64,000 nt of DNA from Paraescarpia echinospica (Eukaryota; Annelida; Polychaeta; Sabellida; Siboglinidae). A program made the position numbers and the translations under genes. Position 1 is the first letter of the stretch. Each line of letters begins with the position of its first letter. The notes beneath the pieces are model-generated. The model made no database searches, had not been told where the DNA came from, and was given only the letters and a program-made list of their open reading frames with translations. The stretch lies in assembly GCA_020002185.1 (NCBI GenBank), contig CM034531.1, forward strand, positions 75,930,445 through 75,994,444, written 5' to 3'. Below, piece by piece: positions 12,785 through 24,110 of this stretch.

Positions 12785-13130
12785 CAACGTCCTACTACCA
12801 ATCCTATCGAAACTGTCAATATTCGACCTTTTGCAATTCTGCGAACGTCATAAAGTTACAATGACTGTGCACCTACTTTATTTCTATGTAGCTGTCATAC
12901 ATTGCGAGGAAGAACTTATTCCGGTCATCATGAGATGCGACATGGAGTTGTCAGGTGAAGCAGTATGTGTGGAGCGACGTTTAAACAGAGTCACCGGCAA
13001 CTGATATATATTCGAAGTTGCGCCATCCCACAAACGTTATGCAATATCAACGGTTGCCTATCTACAGTAATTAGCTACCCATGGCCATGTCATATACCAT
13101 TGGAAGGCCTACTGTCTCACCGTTAAAATG
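12785..13130 (+). repeat. satellite-like dispersed unit, about two tandem copies
   Basis: Two successive units contain the motifs gcgaacgtcataaagttacaatgac / caaacgttatgcaatatcaac, gtggagcgac(g) and cagagtcaccg(g). The same unit series recurs at 19,670-20,150, more than 6 kb away. Confidence 0.65.
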
Positions 13131-13349
13131 AGATATAAATGAAACTGCAATGCGTTCCAAAATATATATAAAGTGGCCTAATGAAATAAAGTAGATACGC
13201 AACCATTGTAATATAAATAAGTTTTAAAGCGGTCCGTTAGATGGTGCCTACCGCTCGCCTAGTAATACGTCAGCCTGTCTCTGTCAAACACGATGGTATA
13301 ACGTGCCGATTGTTACTTCGGTTGTGAGTGATATTGTCTTTATTTGTAG

Positions 13350-13447
13350 AAGCTGAACCATTAAGGTAGTGGTTAATATGAAACAAATCAAAGTTTGTTT
13401 GTGTGGTTTGAAGTTTCTCTTTAAACCAAAGTGTATTTCTTAGAACA
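13350..13447 (+). repeat. right arm of a long inverted-repeat pair
   Basis: Partner of 10,983-11,078 (see there). Both arms have a similar outer end running into acactttggtttaaa when read inward, as terminal inverted repeats of a DNA transposon would. Confidence 0.7.
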
Positions 13448-13449
13448 GT

Positions 13450-14752
13450 TTAAATTTTAGTTAATGTATTTCCCTTAGCTGTACCTTTTTGTTACACTAA
13501 TATAGCATTTGTTCCACGCATAGCAGCCATGGAATCGCTATATTTCATGTCTCATATGACGAGAAAACGTCAAGTTTTATTGCCATGAAGCAAGCTATAC
13601 TTTTGCGTTGTTTCCAATCGCTAAGTGGTTTATGCACGCAGCATACACTTCGCTGGAAGGGTAGGAGTGCCATAGTTGACCCACGAAAGCTAAGAACTGG
13701 TGGAGTCCAAGGGTTACTTTGTCATAGCGGCCAGTCGAAATGCCCTGCGGCGAGGCTATTTCAGTACAGCGGCGCGCCCGGTCTCCCGGTGGCTAGGGAT
13801 TACGCATAATGTGTCAGTGTGGCGATACGTCTACAGCGCATGCGTAATAACTCGACATTTCCGTTTTTTTTTATTGTGGTGTGCAAAACAGACATAGGAA
13901 AACGGTTTATTTTCCGTTTTGTCGTTTACCTATTTTCATTTTGCGGCGGTAAATGTTGGTGGCTTCGGCGGGACAATTTGATCGCACTGGCAGCGTTTTA
14001 AAAACAAATTCGCTGAAATTGCATGGTCACGGAAGTGGTATCGTTGTCGACGCAAAAAGTACGGTCGAATATTGGTCGTTTCGATGCCGTTGTTTTATGA
14101 AACGTTTCGACTACTAAATTAATTATACTCAAATTTCCGTAGTAAACTACTTTATTGATTACTATGTGGAGCAGAAATACATAATACAAAACTAGTATTT
14201 CAGATTATACTATTATGTGAAAGTGCTTGAAAATCTAAATTATAGTAAAACATATTTGAATGCAAAGATTAGTATTTTGGAAAACATACTCGAATTAAAC
14301 GTTGCATCTTGAGATCGCCCATATGTTAAATAAAATAAAACTGTTTAATGAATCACCATGCCCCATATAATATCATACAGTATATATCACTTTCCTCAAC
14401 TCCATATAGCCTTGATCACATGCAATTTTAAGATAAAACGGCGTCAAAGAATAACAAGTACGTGGCCACCGGTAATTTTTAGCAAAAACACAATTTATGA
14501 AATAACATATCAAATGGCAACTGATGCATATGGCAGCAAATAGCTCATTCTACAATGCAACTTTAAATTCACAAAATCTCACTCTTGTGCAAGATGTAGT
14601 CAGTACTTCATTTCTAGTTGGATAGTATTATTATAAACAATCATGTACAATTTTGCAAGAAATTGGTTACCCCAAATTATTAACGTTTTCTGTACAAATA
14701 TCAGTTTCTTTTTACAAACAAATCACTCCACTAACATCCAACTATAATCCCG
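13450..14752. other. no gene seen
   Basis: AT-rich intergenic sequence. The short ORFs have no domain signature. Confidence 0.5.

Positions 14753-14753
<1 letters not shown>

Positions 14754-14844
<91 letters not shown>
14754..14844. repeat. pure GT microsatellite
   Basis: About 45 uninterrupted GT units. A smaller CA/CG-rich imperfect tract lies at about 15,052-15,095. Confidence 0.95.
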
Positions 14845-14845
<1 letters not shown>

Positions 14846-15686
14846 CCTTATCTAACTTCCACACCATCAAAACTTAGATGTAATGGTTTGGTATATGTTT
14901 ATTTACGTTTTATTTATGTATCATTCCACATTATTGTAACCCCACCAGCTAGGTGACCATGTACTATTCCATCCGAGTAGTCAAATAAGACATAAAATCA
15001 ATTTCGTTGTAACATTTTATAATACACTGTACACACAAATAAAAATCACATACACGCGCGCGCACACGCACGCACGTACCACACACACACACAAACACAT
15101 AGTGAATATATTTTTCGAAAGCAAAAACTGATATGTGTAGAGAATATTATGTTAATTAATAAATTTAACAGCCAATTATATTGTAGTTTTTCCAATATTT
15201 TAGAGAAAATAAATACTTTTGAAAATAGCCACTAGTTAGAAAACAGAGAGGCAGTACCTTTGCTATGTTTAGGATACGAATATGAACGGGTAGGACAACA
15301 ACAAAAAACGTTAACAAGTTAGGAGTAACCTATTACTTGCGAAACGGTAGATGATTTTTTTAAATAATACTACCGAACTAGAAATGGGCAACTGATTAGA
15401 TATTACGTGTCACTTCACTGCCGGTCAGATCTGAAAATTTAAAGTTGCATTGTGAGTTTTAGTACGATACTTATTGTTAACTATTTTTTAATGAAAGTGA
15501 ACGAACGACATCAACTCTATTTACTTATTTGATCATACTTGCTAACGTAAGTGTCGTTTTGGAATTTGATATATTATTCGATAAATTATGTGTTTTTGCC
15601 AAAATAACTGGTCGTATGTCCATCGGAATATGGCACGCGTATAAAAAATTTACTTGTTCATCTTTGGCGCCTTTTTATGTCAAAAT

Positions 15687-15756
15687 ATAATTTTACGTGA
15701 AAAAGGTTATATATCACTTTCCTCATCTCAGTGTAACCTTTTTTACGTAAAATTAT
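15687..15756. repeat. hairpin: 23-bp arms, 24-nt loop
   Basis: 15,687-15,709 and 15,734-15,756 are reverse complements with one mismatch (ataattttacgt...ggtta). A foldback element or extrudable cruciform is possible. The surrounding 14,850-16,300 holds nothing else I can name. Confidence 0.8.
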
Positions 15757-16304
15757 ATAATATATATATATATAGTGTATGAGGCATGTAACTTCACTGG
15801 AAATGTTTATTTGATCTCAGAATGCAACGTCAAGTACGAGTACATTTGTCAAAACACTAATAAATGCATTCAAGTACACTTTACTAATTTTTAGATTTTC
15901 AAATACTTTCACATAATAATACAATCTCAAATACTAGTTTTATACATAGAAACAAGACGATGATACGCAGTGTTCTATCTTGCCGATTTAGGCATCGAAC
16001 AAAATAGGTGTTTCTGTTTATCTTATAATTGAGTAGGTTTCTGTCACTATTAATGCATACTTAGATTATATATATTGAAATATATAACATACAACAGCTC
16101 CGTTTCAATTTCCCATTAACTTGAAATATGTCATTGTCGAATTTGAAATGTAATTATCGTCGTAACTGATATGTACATGCAGACCCTTATACGTTTATGA
16201 CTGGTATCATAAAGTAGGCATTTTTGCTCCTATTCTTGTTAATCAGTAGCGTATACATGCTTTTATGAGAGGCATCACAGCGTAGGTGGTATTCTTGTTG
16301 TTAC

Positions 16305-16378
16305 CTTTATATATATATATACGTATATATATATATATATCGTTCTATATATATATATATATCATCACCATCATCATT
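16305..16378. repeat. AT microsatellite followed by ATC tail
   Basis: (AT)n runs at about 16,308-16,362 end in atcatcaccatcatcat at 16,361-16,378. The ATC run is the 3' tail of the adjoining minus-strand RTE copy. Confidence 0.8.
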
Positions 16379-17157
16379 GTGCAGCCGTATTTTCCCGTGG
16401 TAGGGCAATGGCCTCAGCATGTCGTTTCCAAATCTGCCTGTCTTGCGCTATCCTCTGCCAGTCTAGTTCGTCTTTCCACCGTCTCGCCGGTCTTTCTCTA
16501 GATCGATACCCTTCGTAAGGTCTTCAGGTTGTGATACGTGATGTCCATCGGTTATCTCGTAGTCTGCTGATGTGCCCTGCCCATGTCCACTTCTGTCTTC
16601 TGATTTCTTCTATCACATATATGACATTTGTCTTCTCTCTTACCCATATATTTATTTCTCTCTCCCGATATGTGATGTTTAACATACTTCCTTCCATCTT
16701 TGTTTGTGTGGCTGCTAGATTGTTCTTTGCCTGGATGGTGAGTGCACATGCTCATCGCTGGAAGGACGCATGATTTGTAGACCTGTCTCTTCAAGCAGGT
16801 TCCAAAGTTACCCTTGAAGATGTCGCTGTGTTTAGCGAATGCTGTCCAGCCGGCGGTGATTCTTCTTTGAATCTCCTTGTCTTGTTTTTTTTTCTGATAC
16901 TGTATCGCTGTCCCAGATAGACGTTGCTGCTAACGTTCTTTATCGTCGTGGTGTTTATATATATATTGCAGTGTAATTTTGTACCATCACTTTTGTCTTC
17001 CAAATGTTCATCTTCAGACCTTGTTTTTCTCTTTCATCAGCTATCTCAGGCAGCATTTTTTGTATAGTTCTTGTGGTGTAGTAGCGCATATGAGTAGACG
17101 TTGGCGAAGCGAAGATGACTGAGATATTCTCCGTATATCCTCAAGCCTCTGGTAGCG

Positions 17158-17160
<3 letters not shown>
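16361..17160 (-). mobile_element. RTE-type LINE fragment, copy 1
   Basis: On the minus strand 16,794-16,552 reads as the RTE C-terminal region (LKRQVYKSCVLPAM-like, then KTEVDMGRAHQQ). The element ends in an (ATG)n-type tail. It is nearly the same sequence as 25,534-26,160, but each copy carries different indels. RT homology at its 5' side (matching the FADD region of copy 2) is cut by a CA microsatellite at 17,161. Non-functional. Confidence 0.8.
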
Positions 17161-17247
<87 letters not shown>

Positions 17248-17268
17248 TGCACACACACACACACACTT
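17161..17268. repeat. CA microsatellite
   Basis: About 40 CA units, one CGCATG interruption, then more CA. It abuts the truncated RTE fragment. Confidence 0.95.
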
Positions 17269-17545
17269 ATGAATCAACAGGTACAATTAAGAATGCAAGA
17301 GGCAACGGCGGAAATACGCATTTAAAACCGTTTCAATACGCATATGAAAGCGGAAATTAGCGGTTCAGTTACAAACCGCTATCATACCTATTCATTATTT
17401 TAGAGGCAAACGTGCGCTCACAAGTAACAAGGAAGAATACGCAGACTGCTCTCTCTTTGATGGAGCACTTTCATCTGGAAACCAATTCGCGCGAAAGCGT
17501 CCTTAACGGTAAAAGTTAAATCCGCTTTTGGACATACGTTATTTT

Positions 17546-18790
17546 TCATTGAGCCCGATCAGTTTTTTCGATCAATAATGTGTTCTGCCCTAGTTGGCGT
17601 ACCTTCACGCAAAGCGCCTGAATACTTAGCTTGAACTCGTCTCGATACCGTTTATTGCACAATACGTACAAAAAGAAGGTGACGGAATAATTCAGGTGTT
17701 CGAAAAGCAACGTGATATCGATCGCCGGTTCGATCGACTCAAACATGTGCTGTCGCCGGAAAAACAACACCAGGTGCGCGATGGAGACGGGCGTGACAAG
17801 CAAGACGAAGGCAGCGTTCGTCGCCAGTAACATGGCCGTCATCCGCGCGGTGTTGGACGCCATCTTGCCAGTGGAACTCTGGGAATAACTCTGCGCGTGC
17901 ACCTTTCGCCTGCTCCTCCATATTGAAGTGACGATGAAGGAATTCAGGACGATCATTATGACGGCGGGAAGAAGAGCGTATGCGATGATGCTCAAGAGAA
18001 GAATACATTCGACGGCGACTGTGTAGCCCTTCCGGTGTGTGGAGTTGGAGACGCAGGTTCCCTTGACTATCGTCGTGTCCAGCCATGACCGGAAGGCATT
18101 GAAGACCCCGGAGATCAGCAGTGTGACGGCGGTGCTGACGTACGCGATGCGCTTCGTGCAGAACGTCTTCATTCGTAGCGGCAAACAGACGGCGATAAAA
18201 CGTTCGACGCAGACGTAGACGACCATCCACGAGCTAAACATCTTGGCCGTACGATACGCCCAGAAGTACGTCCAGCAGCCGGTCTCGTAGAAGGAACGAA
18301 CGTCGACTTTAATTAGGCTGCGAAAAAAATGTTTACTGAGGGTCGACACAACGATGACCGACGTGCCAGACAAGGCGAGGGCAATGAGAAAAACGCTGAC
18401 GCACGTGGACCGGAAGTGCTTCGCCAGCATCACACGGATGGTGAAAATGTTGCCGGAAATGCCCGTTGTGACCAGGATGGGCAGAACAACATAAGCAATG
18501 TACTTCACTTGTGATACGTCACCATTCGCTGTTTCGTTGTCGTAGTACGACAGACGATGGCGTGTGTCCGACTCTGTCGTTAACTGTATCCGGTGGTCTA
18601 CGGCCGTCGGGTTGGTACTGTGAGCATTTCTTAGGAAACCAGTTGATGTTTTACTGTCGTTGATGCCGCTGGATCTTGAGATTTGACCACTGGTCGCATT
18701 AAGCCAGTTTATACGTGACGTGACATCAGTCGAAGGATTGCTACATTCCGTTAGCAGAACACACGCTAGCAAAATCACGACTTCACCCAT
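17546..18790 (-). CDS. rhodopsin-class G-protein-coupled receptor, orphan neuropeptide type
   Basis: A single-exon seven-transmembrane receptor at the plasma membrane, coupling an extracellular ligand (probably a peptide) to G proteins. An upstream in-frame Met at 18,844 would give 432 aa. I prefer the Met at 18,790 (414 aa) because it starts a signal peptide (MGEVVILLACVLL). A Ser/Thr/Asn-rich ectodomain with N-glycosylation sites (NAT, NDS) follows. TM1 begins near VKYIAYVVLPIL. TM3 ends in ERF, replacing the DRY motif, followed by IAVCLPL. A Cys in TM3's outer end and one in ECL2 (GTCVSN) can form the usual disulfide. TM7 reads NYSVTFFLYVLCNKRYRDEF, a variant of NPxxY. Sequence style fits the FMRFamide/TRH-receptor-like lineage expansions of lophotrochozoans. 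The ligand is unknown. The ORF is intact and has no introns. Confidence 0.88.
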   Translation of the reverse strand: MGEVVILLACVLLTECSNPSTDVTSRINWLNATSGQISRSSGINDSKTSTGFLRNAHSTNPTAVDHRIQLTTESDTRHRLSYYDNETANGDVSQVKYIAYVVLPILVTTGISGNIFTIRVMLAKHFRSTCVSVFLIALALSGTSVIVVSTLSKHFFRSLIKVDVRSFYETGCWTYFWAYRTAKMFSSWMVVYVCVERFIAVCLPLRMKTFCTKRIAYVSTAVTLLISGVFNAFRSWLDTTIVKGTCVSNSTHRKGYTVAVECILLLSIIAYALLPAVIMIVLNSFIVTSIWRSRRKVHAQSYSQSSTGKMASNTARMTAMLLATNAAFVLLVTPVSIAHLVLFFRRQHMFESIEPAIDITLLFEHLNYSVTFFLYVLCNKRYRDEFKLSIQALCVKVRQLGQNTLLIEKTDRAQ

Positions 18791-18844
18791 TGCAAGCACG
18801 CGATACAATGACGCTCTCGGCGCAGGTGTTGCAGCTACGCACAC

Positions 18845-19229
18845 CTTGATATACTTTGCCTGGTTGGTACTGGCTACCCAAGTTAATCGGTGCTACATTA
18901 ATGAACGACATAATAATCCAACCAAACAGGATTATCAACATTAATTAATCACGTTCTATGGCGTTGAAAAGAAACGTATTGTATTTCGACTAATTCTTGT
19001 TGATTCCGTGTATTTCGTCGCTAATATTTACTGCAGAAGAAGGCAACGTCGTTGGAGCATAACAAATATAACCGATGTAGCGCCACATGTGGATTCTTCC
19101 AAACAATCATCCTTGGATTCTTATAGCTATCACATATTAAATCACAGTATTGATTCGTATCCAGATAAATTAGTGTCGACTTTTTGGCAGCATTCTTTAA
19201 TATTATATTGCCTGTTCAACAGGTAATCG
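18845..19229. other. upstream region of the receptor gene, no gene seen
   Basis: The likely 5' flank of the minus-strand GPCR. I see no convincing TATA box or other element. Confidence 0.4.
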
Positions 19230-19560
19230 TTACCTTTTGAGATATAATCGGTCGTCTTGCCAACGCACATTGAAATACCACGTATGCCGTGCGTAATTTT
19301 TGTCGGACATAACGCAATATTCTTCATTCCTACTGGAGAAGGTGCCGCAGTTTTGTTCAGCACGGTCGGAGAGGACGCAATCTCTGTCAGTCTTGGTGGG
19401 GATTCCGCAGTTTTGATCAATTTCGTCGGATATACTGCATACTGCGTATTGTTGAGTTTTCTGGAGTTGACGCAGTATTGGGCAGTCTTGGTAGAAATGG
19501 CTCAATTTTGTTCAGTCCTGTCGAAAATACCTCAGTTTAGTTCAGCTCTTTTGGAGTAAT
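19230..19560. repeat. degenerate short repeat array
   Basis: Loose repetition about every 30-45 bp of a pattern like gtcgga...cgcagttttg(t/a)tca. It resembles a decayed relative of the 35-bp minisatellite downstream (both contain gtcttggt). Confidence 0.5.
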
Positions 19561-19669
19561 GTAATGGGTTTAATAGGCGAACAGCAAATCCAAAAAAAAA
19601 AATTCGAAATAGTGCGCTTCCACAATTGTTTTAATATTTCAATAGTCGCATATCTATTTTACTTAGGTA

Positions 19670-20150
19670 CAAATTGGCCAAGAAATATTTTTGGAAAGCT
19701 CATTATCTCCCCATCAAAATGAGGTACGATATGGAGGTGTTACCTGATATGGTACGAGTGGAGCGATGGGCAAAAAGGTCACCGTGAAATGATAGATATT
19801 CGATTTTTTGCAATACCGCGAAAGTCATAAAGTTACAATGACCCTGCAACTGCTTCATTTGCATAACATCCACTGTGTGAAAGAACCATTTCTCCCCGTT
19901 AAAATTAGAAATGTAGCTGTAATTTGCGGAGTAGGTGTGGAGCGACGATCAAACAGAGTCACCGTCAAGTGATAAATGTTCGAAATTGTGTCATCCTGCA
20001 AACGTCATAGAATATAAATGGTTGCGTATATGTACGTTACCTATCTATTCATGGCAGTATAGTTTACAGTTGGAAAGCCAGCCAACTGTCTCCCCGTAAA
20101 TATGGCATAAGACTGGGAGCTATAAATTGGTGCAGTAGGTGTAGAGTGAA
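19670..20150 (+). repeat. satellite-like dispersed unit, second locus
   Basis: Two to three tandem units share the gtggagcgac(g/a)-(cag)agtcacc core and the (g/c)aaagtcataaagttacaatgac block with 12,785-13,130. The matching order of motifs shows a tandem family, not chance. Confidence 0.65.
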
Positions 20151-20194
20151 TGTTATACAGTCTCGGTGGAAATGCCTCAATTTTGTCGAAAAAA

Positions 20195-20912
20195 CCTCAG
20201 TTTAGTTCAAGTCTGTCGGTGTAATGTAATGGTGCGTCTTGGTGGATCTGTTGGAGTAATATAATGGTGAGTCTTGGTGGATCTGTTGGAGTAATGTAAT
20301 GTAATGGTGAGTCTTGGTGGATCTGTTGGAGTAATGTAATGGTGAGTCTTGGTGGATCTGTTGGTGTAATGTAATGGTGAGTCTTGGTGGATATGTTGGT
20401 GTAATGTAATGGTGCGTGTTGGTGGATATGTTGGAGTAATGTAACGGTGCGTCTTGGTGGATCTGTTGGAGTATGTAATGGTGAGTCTTGGTGGATCTGT
20501 TGGAGTAATGTAATGGTGAGTCTTGGTGTATCTGTTGGAGTAATGTAATGGTGAGTCTTGGTGGATCTGTTGGAGTAATATAATGGTGAGTCTTGGTGGA
20601 TCTGTTGGAGTAATGTAATGGTGAGTCTTGGTGGATCTGTTGGAGTAATGTAATGGTAAGTCTTGGTGGATCTGTTGGAGTAATGTAATGGTGAGTCTTG
20701 GTGGATCTGCTAGAGTAATGTAATGGTGAGTCTTTGTGGATCTGTTGGAGTAATGTAATGGTGAGTCTTTGTGGATCTGTTGGAGTAATGTAATGGTGAG
20801 TCTTGGTGGATCTGTTGGAGTAATGTAATGGTGAGTCTTGGTGGATCTGCTGAAGTAATGTAATGGTGAGTCTTGGTGGATCTGCTGAAGTAATGTAATG
20901 GTGAGTTTTGGT
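20195..20912. repeat. 35-bp minisatellite, about 20 units
   Basis: Highly uniform 35-bp units, each with gtaatgtaatggtgagtct and then tggtggatctgttg (a few have 34 or 40 bp). Because 35 is not a multiple of three, the long minus-strand ORF across it is a 35-residue super-repeat and not a real protein. Confidence 0.95.
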
Positions 20913-20929
20913 GGACATGCTGTGGTTAG

Positions 20930-21468
20930 ATTGTGAGCGTTTCTTGGGAAACCTGTTACTCTTCCTCCGTCATTGTTACCGCTGGGCTATGCGAGTACAC
21001 GACTTAGTTTTACTAAAGAGAAAAAGTAAGCAAAGGTCAACGTAACAATGATTGTTTTGAATGACAAAATTGTCGGGGTGTTTACGAACTTTGGTGACGC
21101 AAACATGGATTAATGGAAATATTACGTTGTTTTATTGCAACATTTTGCAACATTGCTATCATCAGTACACATTTCAAACGAATGTCATAAACGCTAGAGA
21201 CTTCTGTGGACAACAAGGCATCATACATTGAGGAAAATCATAATTGACGAAAATAACAAACTGAACCGAACAAGTTGTGTATTAAATACATTGCACCAAT
21301 ATACTATTACATGTTCAAGGCGAACGTTCATCTCACGACTGTTGTCACGAATCTTAGCCTCGTCAGTCTAACTGTACGATATGGAAGAAGCAACAACGTC
21401 ACATCCTTTACAAGGAATATATTGTCTTTGGTACTATACAGTTGTCAAACAGGCGGATCTACCGTCAG
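20930..21468. other. no gene seen
   Basis: Unique AT-rich sequence between the minisatellite and a SINE. Confidence 0.5.
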
Positions 21469-21469
21469 C

Positions 21470-21785
21470 GTATGGAGCGCAGTGGCGGAGTGTATAGAGC
21501 GTCGGACTATCAATCGAGAGAACCCTGTGCTGCCGTGGGCAAGATCGTTTACTCTACGTTGCTCCAGTTCACTCAGCTGTGTGAGTGAGTGCCTAGCTGT
21601 AGACAGTGGTGGATATTTGTATACGAGCAGTCTTCGCGCATTAATTGCACAGTGGCTGAATGCTTCCCAGAGAAGTCTAGAAAATATTCTATTGAACAGG
21701 TCTGTCAGGAAATAAAGTGTAAAACACCTGGAACAGTCCTGGGACCGGATACTACGCTATATAGGAGCTTACCTTTATTTTACCT
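21470..21785 (+). mobile_element. tRNA-type SINE, most complete copy
   Basis: The 5' head is tRNA-like: gtggcggagtg fits a Pol III box A, and gagcgtcggact follows at the expected distance; box B is degraded. The body and 3' tail match the copies at 10.1 and 10.4 kb. Just past its end, 21,808-21,865 matches the block at 1232-1290. Confidence 0.75.
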
Positions 21786-22104
21786 CTAAGCATAATCAAT
21801 CAGATTCAACCATATTCCCACCCAGAGCACAACCCCAGCTGGCAAGTGGACAAGGAAGCTGTTGTCATTAATATCGAGAGTACAACATTTTGTGCTATAA
21901 GAGATGCGCCCCTCTGAGGTATTTGCGATTTAATTTTTACGCATATATTGCTATAATCAGTATGTAGTATGTTCCATTTAATGTTTGTCTAATGTGAGAA
22001 TGTGTACTTTCTTATTTTAAATCTACTCTGTTCCTTCACCAGTATTACTTCGTGTTCTCTAGTTCTTCGATATTTCTTTGGTCATGGATATTATCAGTCC
22101 GTCA

Positions 22105-22243
22105 TTACGCTTTCTTTGTCATCATCTTGAGGTACAGCAGTGCATTGTGGACTGCATGTGCGTGAGCCTCATCTGTGGTTTCGCCGACGCCGTGACAACC
22201 AGCCACTGCAGAGTAGATAACTGCACCAGGCACTGATATTGAC
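22105..22243 (-). CDS. TARBP2-like: TARBP2/PRKRA-like dsRNA-binding protein, last exon (dsRBM3, second half)
   Basis: Follows a good acceptor (gatatttcag). The first codons read GQYQCLVQLST, the beta-strand that opens the second half of the third dsRBM. After a one-frame jump the exon continues VAGCHGVGETTDEA...NALLYLKMMTKK then stop, the C-terminal helix of that motif. This match to the end of vertebrate PRKRA/TARBP2 is close. The two parts are out of frame by what looks like a 1-base deletion at about 22,208 (in the CTGCAGTGGCT stretch). It is either a real lesion or a sequencing error. The third dsRBM of this family mediates protein contact (Dicer or dimer partner) rather than RNA binding. 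Confidence 0.75.
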
Positions 22244-23693
22244 CTGAAATATCCAATGACAATAATAATTACCACACTGTCTAGCGATTCCATCTAGCCT
22301 CAAACGCCACACTGCATCAACTACCAGAACTCCATAAATTTACCCATCCATGCTAATCAATTTGACTGTCATTCGTGTGCATGATTAGGGAGTAAACTTA
22401 ATTCAAAGGGACATTTGCAATTGGTGGCCAAATGGGAAAATGAGCATAGAAAGTGACTGTTGTAGGACACCACCCACAGCAAAGATTTTACCGGCTTGAC
22501 GGGCTTGATTTGCTTCCCGGGCCAGGTGGATGTCATTTATGAAAATGTGCGTTTTGGTTTGGCGGCCATCTTGAAAAATAGCCACTAAATCCAATGTCAT
22601 CATATCGTAATAACTATGTCACCTACAATCATACTTTTGGTGTCGATTTATAAGTTTGTGGGGTCAGCGATTTCAGATAGTTTAACTTTGAATTTCTGGG
22701 ACTTTCACATCCGCTATTTTTAAAGATGGCGGTCGTCATGCAAATGTCACCAGATCTGAGCAAATACGTCACTTATACCAGTGATGTGTACATCTGTGTA
22801 TAGCTTTGTGGGCTGCGATTCAACGACCTGTTAATGATTTTGTTCCCCGGAATAGCCACTGTGATGACGGGCGACCTGTTCGTTGTCATCAAACTAAAGA
22901 TCTAATGTAGCTGTAGAGAACATATTAACCTGTCTCACTTATCCAACGGAAACTTGATCGAACATAATTAACACTCGAGAAGCAAACCTCATTTCCTCTT
23001 TGTGATAGTAATAGCGGATGGATTATCACTGTAATCTGTGACCAGCAGTTAATTAATTCGGTCTCATTTCGATCAGTTACACCAGTCGTAGTTGTCCGTG
23101 ACTTAACAGATTTCCTTATGGTTGTCGTCTGCTTCTTAGTGGCAGGTTTTTAATTTACCTGTATGTGTGTTGTGTGTTATCTTTTTCTTCCTCTGGTATA
23201 GCTACCAGATATAGAGAACCAACGTTTTAACATTTCTACCGTAGAACAGTGAAGTTGGGAGAATAAAATTGCCCAAGTTTCGAAAAGGAATCAAACGCGT
23301 GTGTATTTAATATTTTTTACCTACATTTTAAGGCGGATGTATGTATCTTAACATGATTTTTACTTTTCAATATCTGTATGTTTTATTACTTACATTACCT
23401 CTATAAATTATTAACTTGTAATTAGTACTGTGCATATTAACGTAGTTTATTACGTTTAGAGCATGTCTTTCTATATTGTTATATTGTATTATAATATATG
23501 ACATGTATATCTGATAATGACTACATGTATCTTATGTAAGTACACCTGTGTATGAGTTTTTAATTAAATGTTGTAATTATTTATATATTTAGTAATTGTT
23601 TTATTACAAACCACCGTCTTCGCGATCGACAAACAGGTGAGCTCTAACTACTCGTCCTCCGCGCCCCATGCACGTGACAACGCACATCCTCAC
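22244..23693 (-). other. intron of the dsRBM gene, phase 1
   Basis: Bounded by GTGAGG at 23,693 and TTTCAG at 22,244 on the minus strand. It contains AT-rich sequence with no other gene visible. Confidence 0.6.
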
Positions 23694-23904
23694 CTGACGG
23701 CATTTTCTCCTGGACATCGACGTATGTCACCTGAAATGTCTGTTCCTCTGCGATCTCATGGAGAGCCTCGATGCAGTCGGTATCAGTTGAGCTGATGGAG
23801 AGGGATTGCAAGGCAGAAATCATCTCTCCTGAGTCAGTCTTGAGATACTTGTAGAAATAACTGATTTGACGACTGGCATCTGGATTCAGTCGATCTACGC
23901 CATC
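23694..23904 (-). CDS. TARBP2-like: TARBP2/PRKRA-like dsRNA-binding protein, linker exon and dsRBM3 first half
   Basis: A 211-nt exon with acceptor caacag and donor CAG|GTGAGG, phase 0 to phase 1. It encodes an acidic/serine linker (about residues 1-45 of the exon: FYKYLKTDSG, LQSLSISSTDTD). The first helix and strand of the third dsRBM follow (CIEALHEIAEEQTFQVTYVD). The phase-1 donor joins cleanly to the final exon, giving ...PSGQYQC. The split position inside the dsRBM is the same style as in vertebrate PRKRA/TARBP2. Confidence 0.75.
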
Positions 23905-23935
23905 CTGTTGATGTGATACAACAATAACACAATAT

Positions 23936-23977
23936 TACTACTACTAATACTACTACTAGTAATACTACTACTAGTAA

Positions 23978-24022
<45 letters not shown>

Positions 24023-24026
24023 CACT
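23936..24026. repeat. ACT/TAG trinucleotide microsatellite
   Basis: About 30 units of ACT with TAG interruptions, located in the short intron between two dsRBM-gene exons. Confidence 0.9.
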
Positions 24027-24110
24027 ACAACTATTGTTATTATAAGTTCTTGGATGCGCAATCTTTAGCTTCAGCAGTTTATCATTAACAAGTAATTACG
24101 TAACATAAAC

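Noticed and set aside
12482..12853. 123-aa plus-strand ORF
   Set aside because: No recognisable domain, low codon bias signal, and its end runs into a dispersed satellite-like repeat.
14653..14956. Cys-Val repeat ORFs (also at 2024-2236, 17,041-17,286 and 52,806-53,068)
   Set aside because: Translations of GT/CA microsatellites.
20202..20918. 238-aa minus-strand ORF with THHYITPTDPP-type repeats
   Set aside because: It is a translation of the 35-bp minisatellite through all three phases; no gene.
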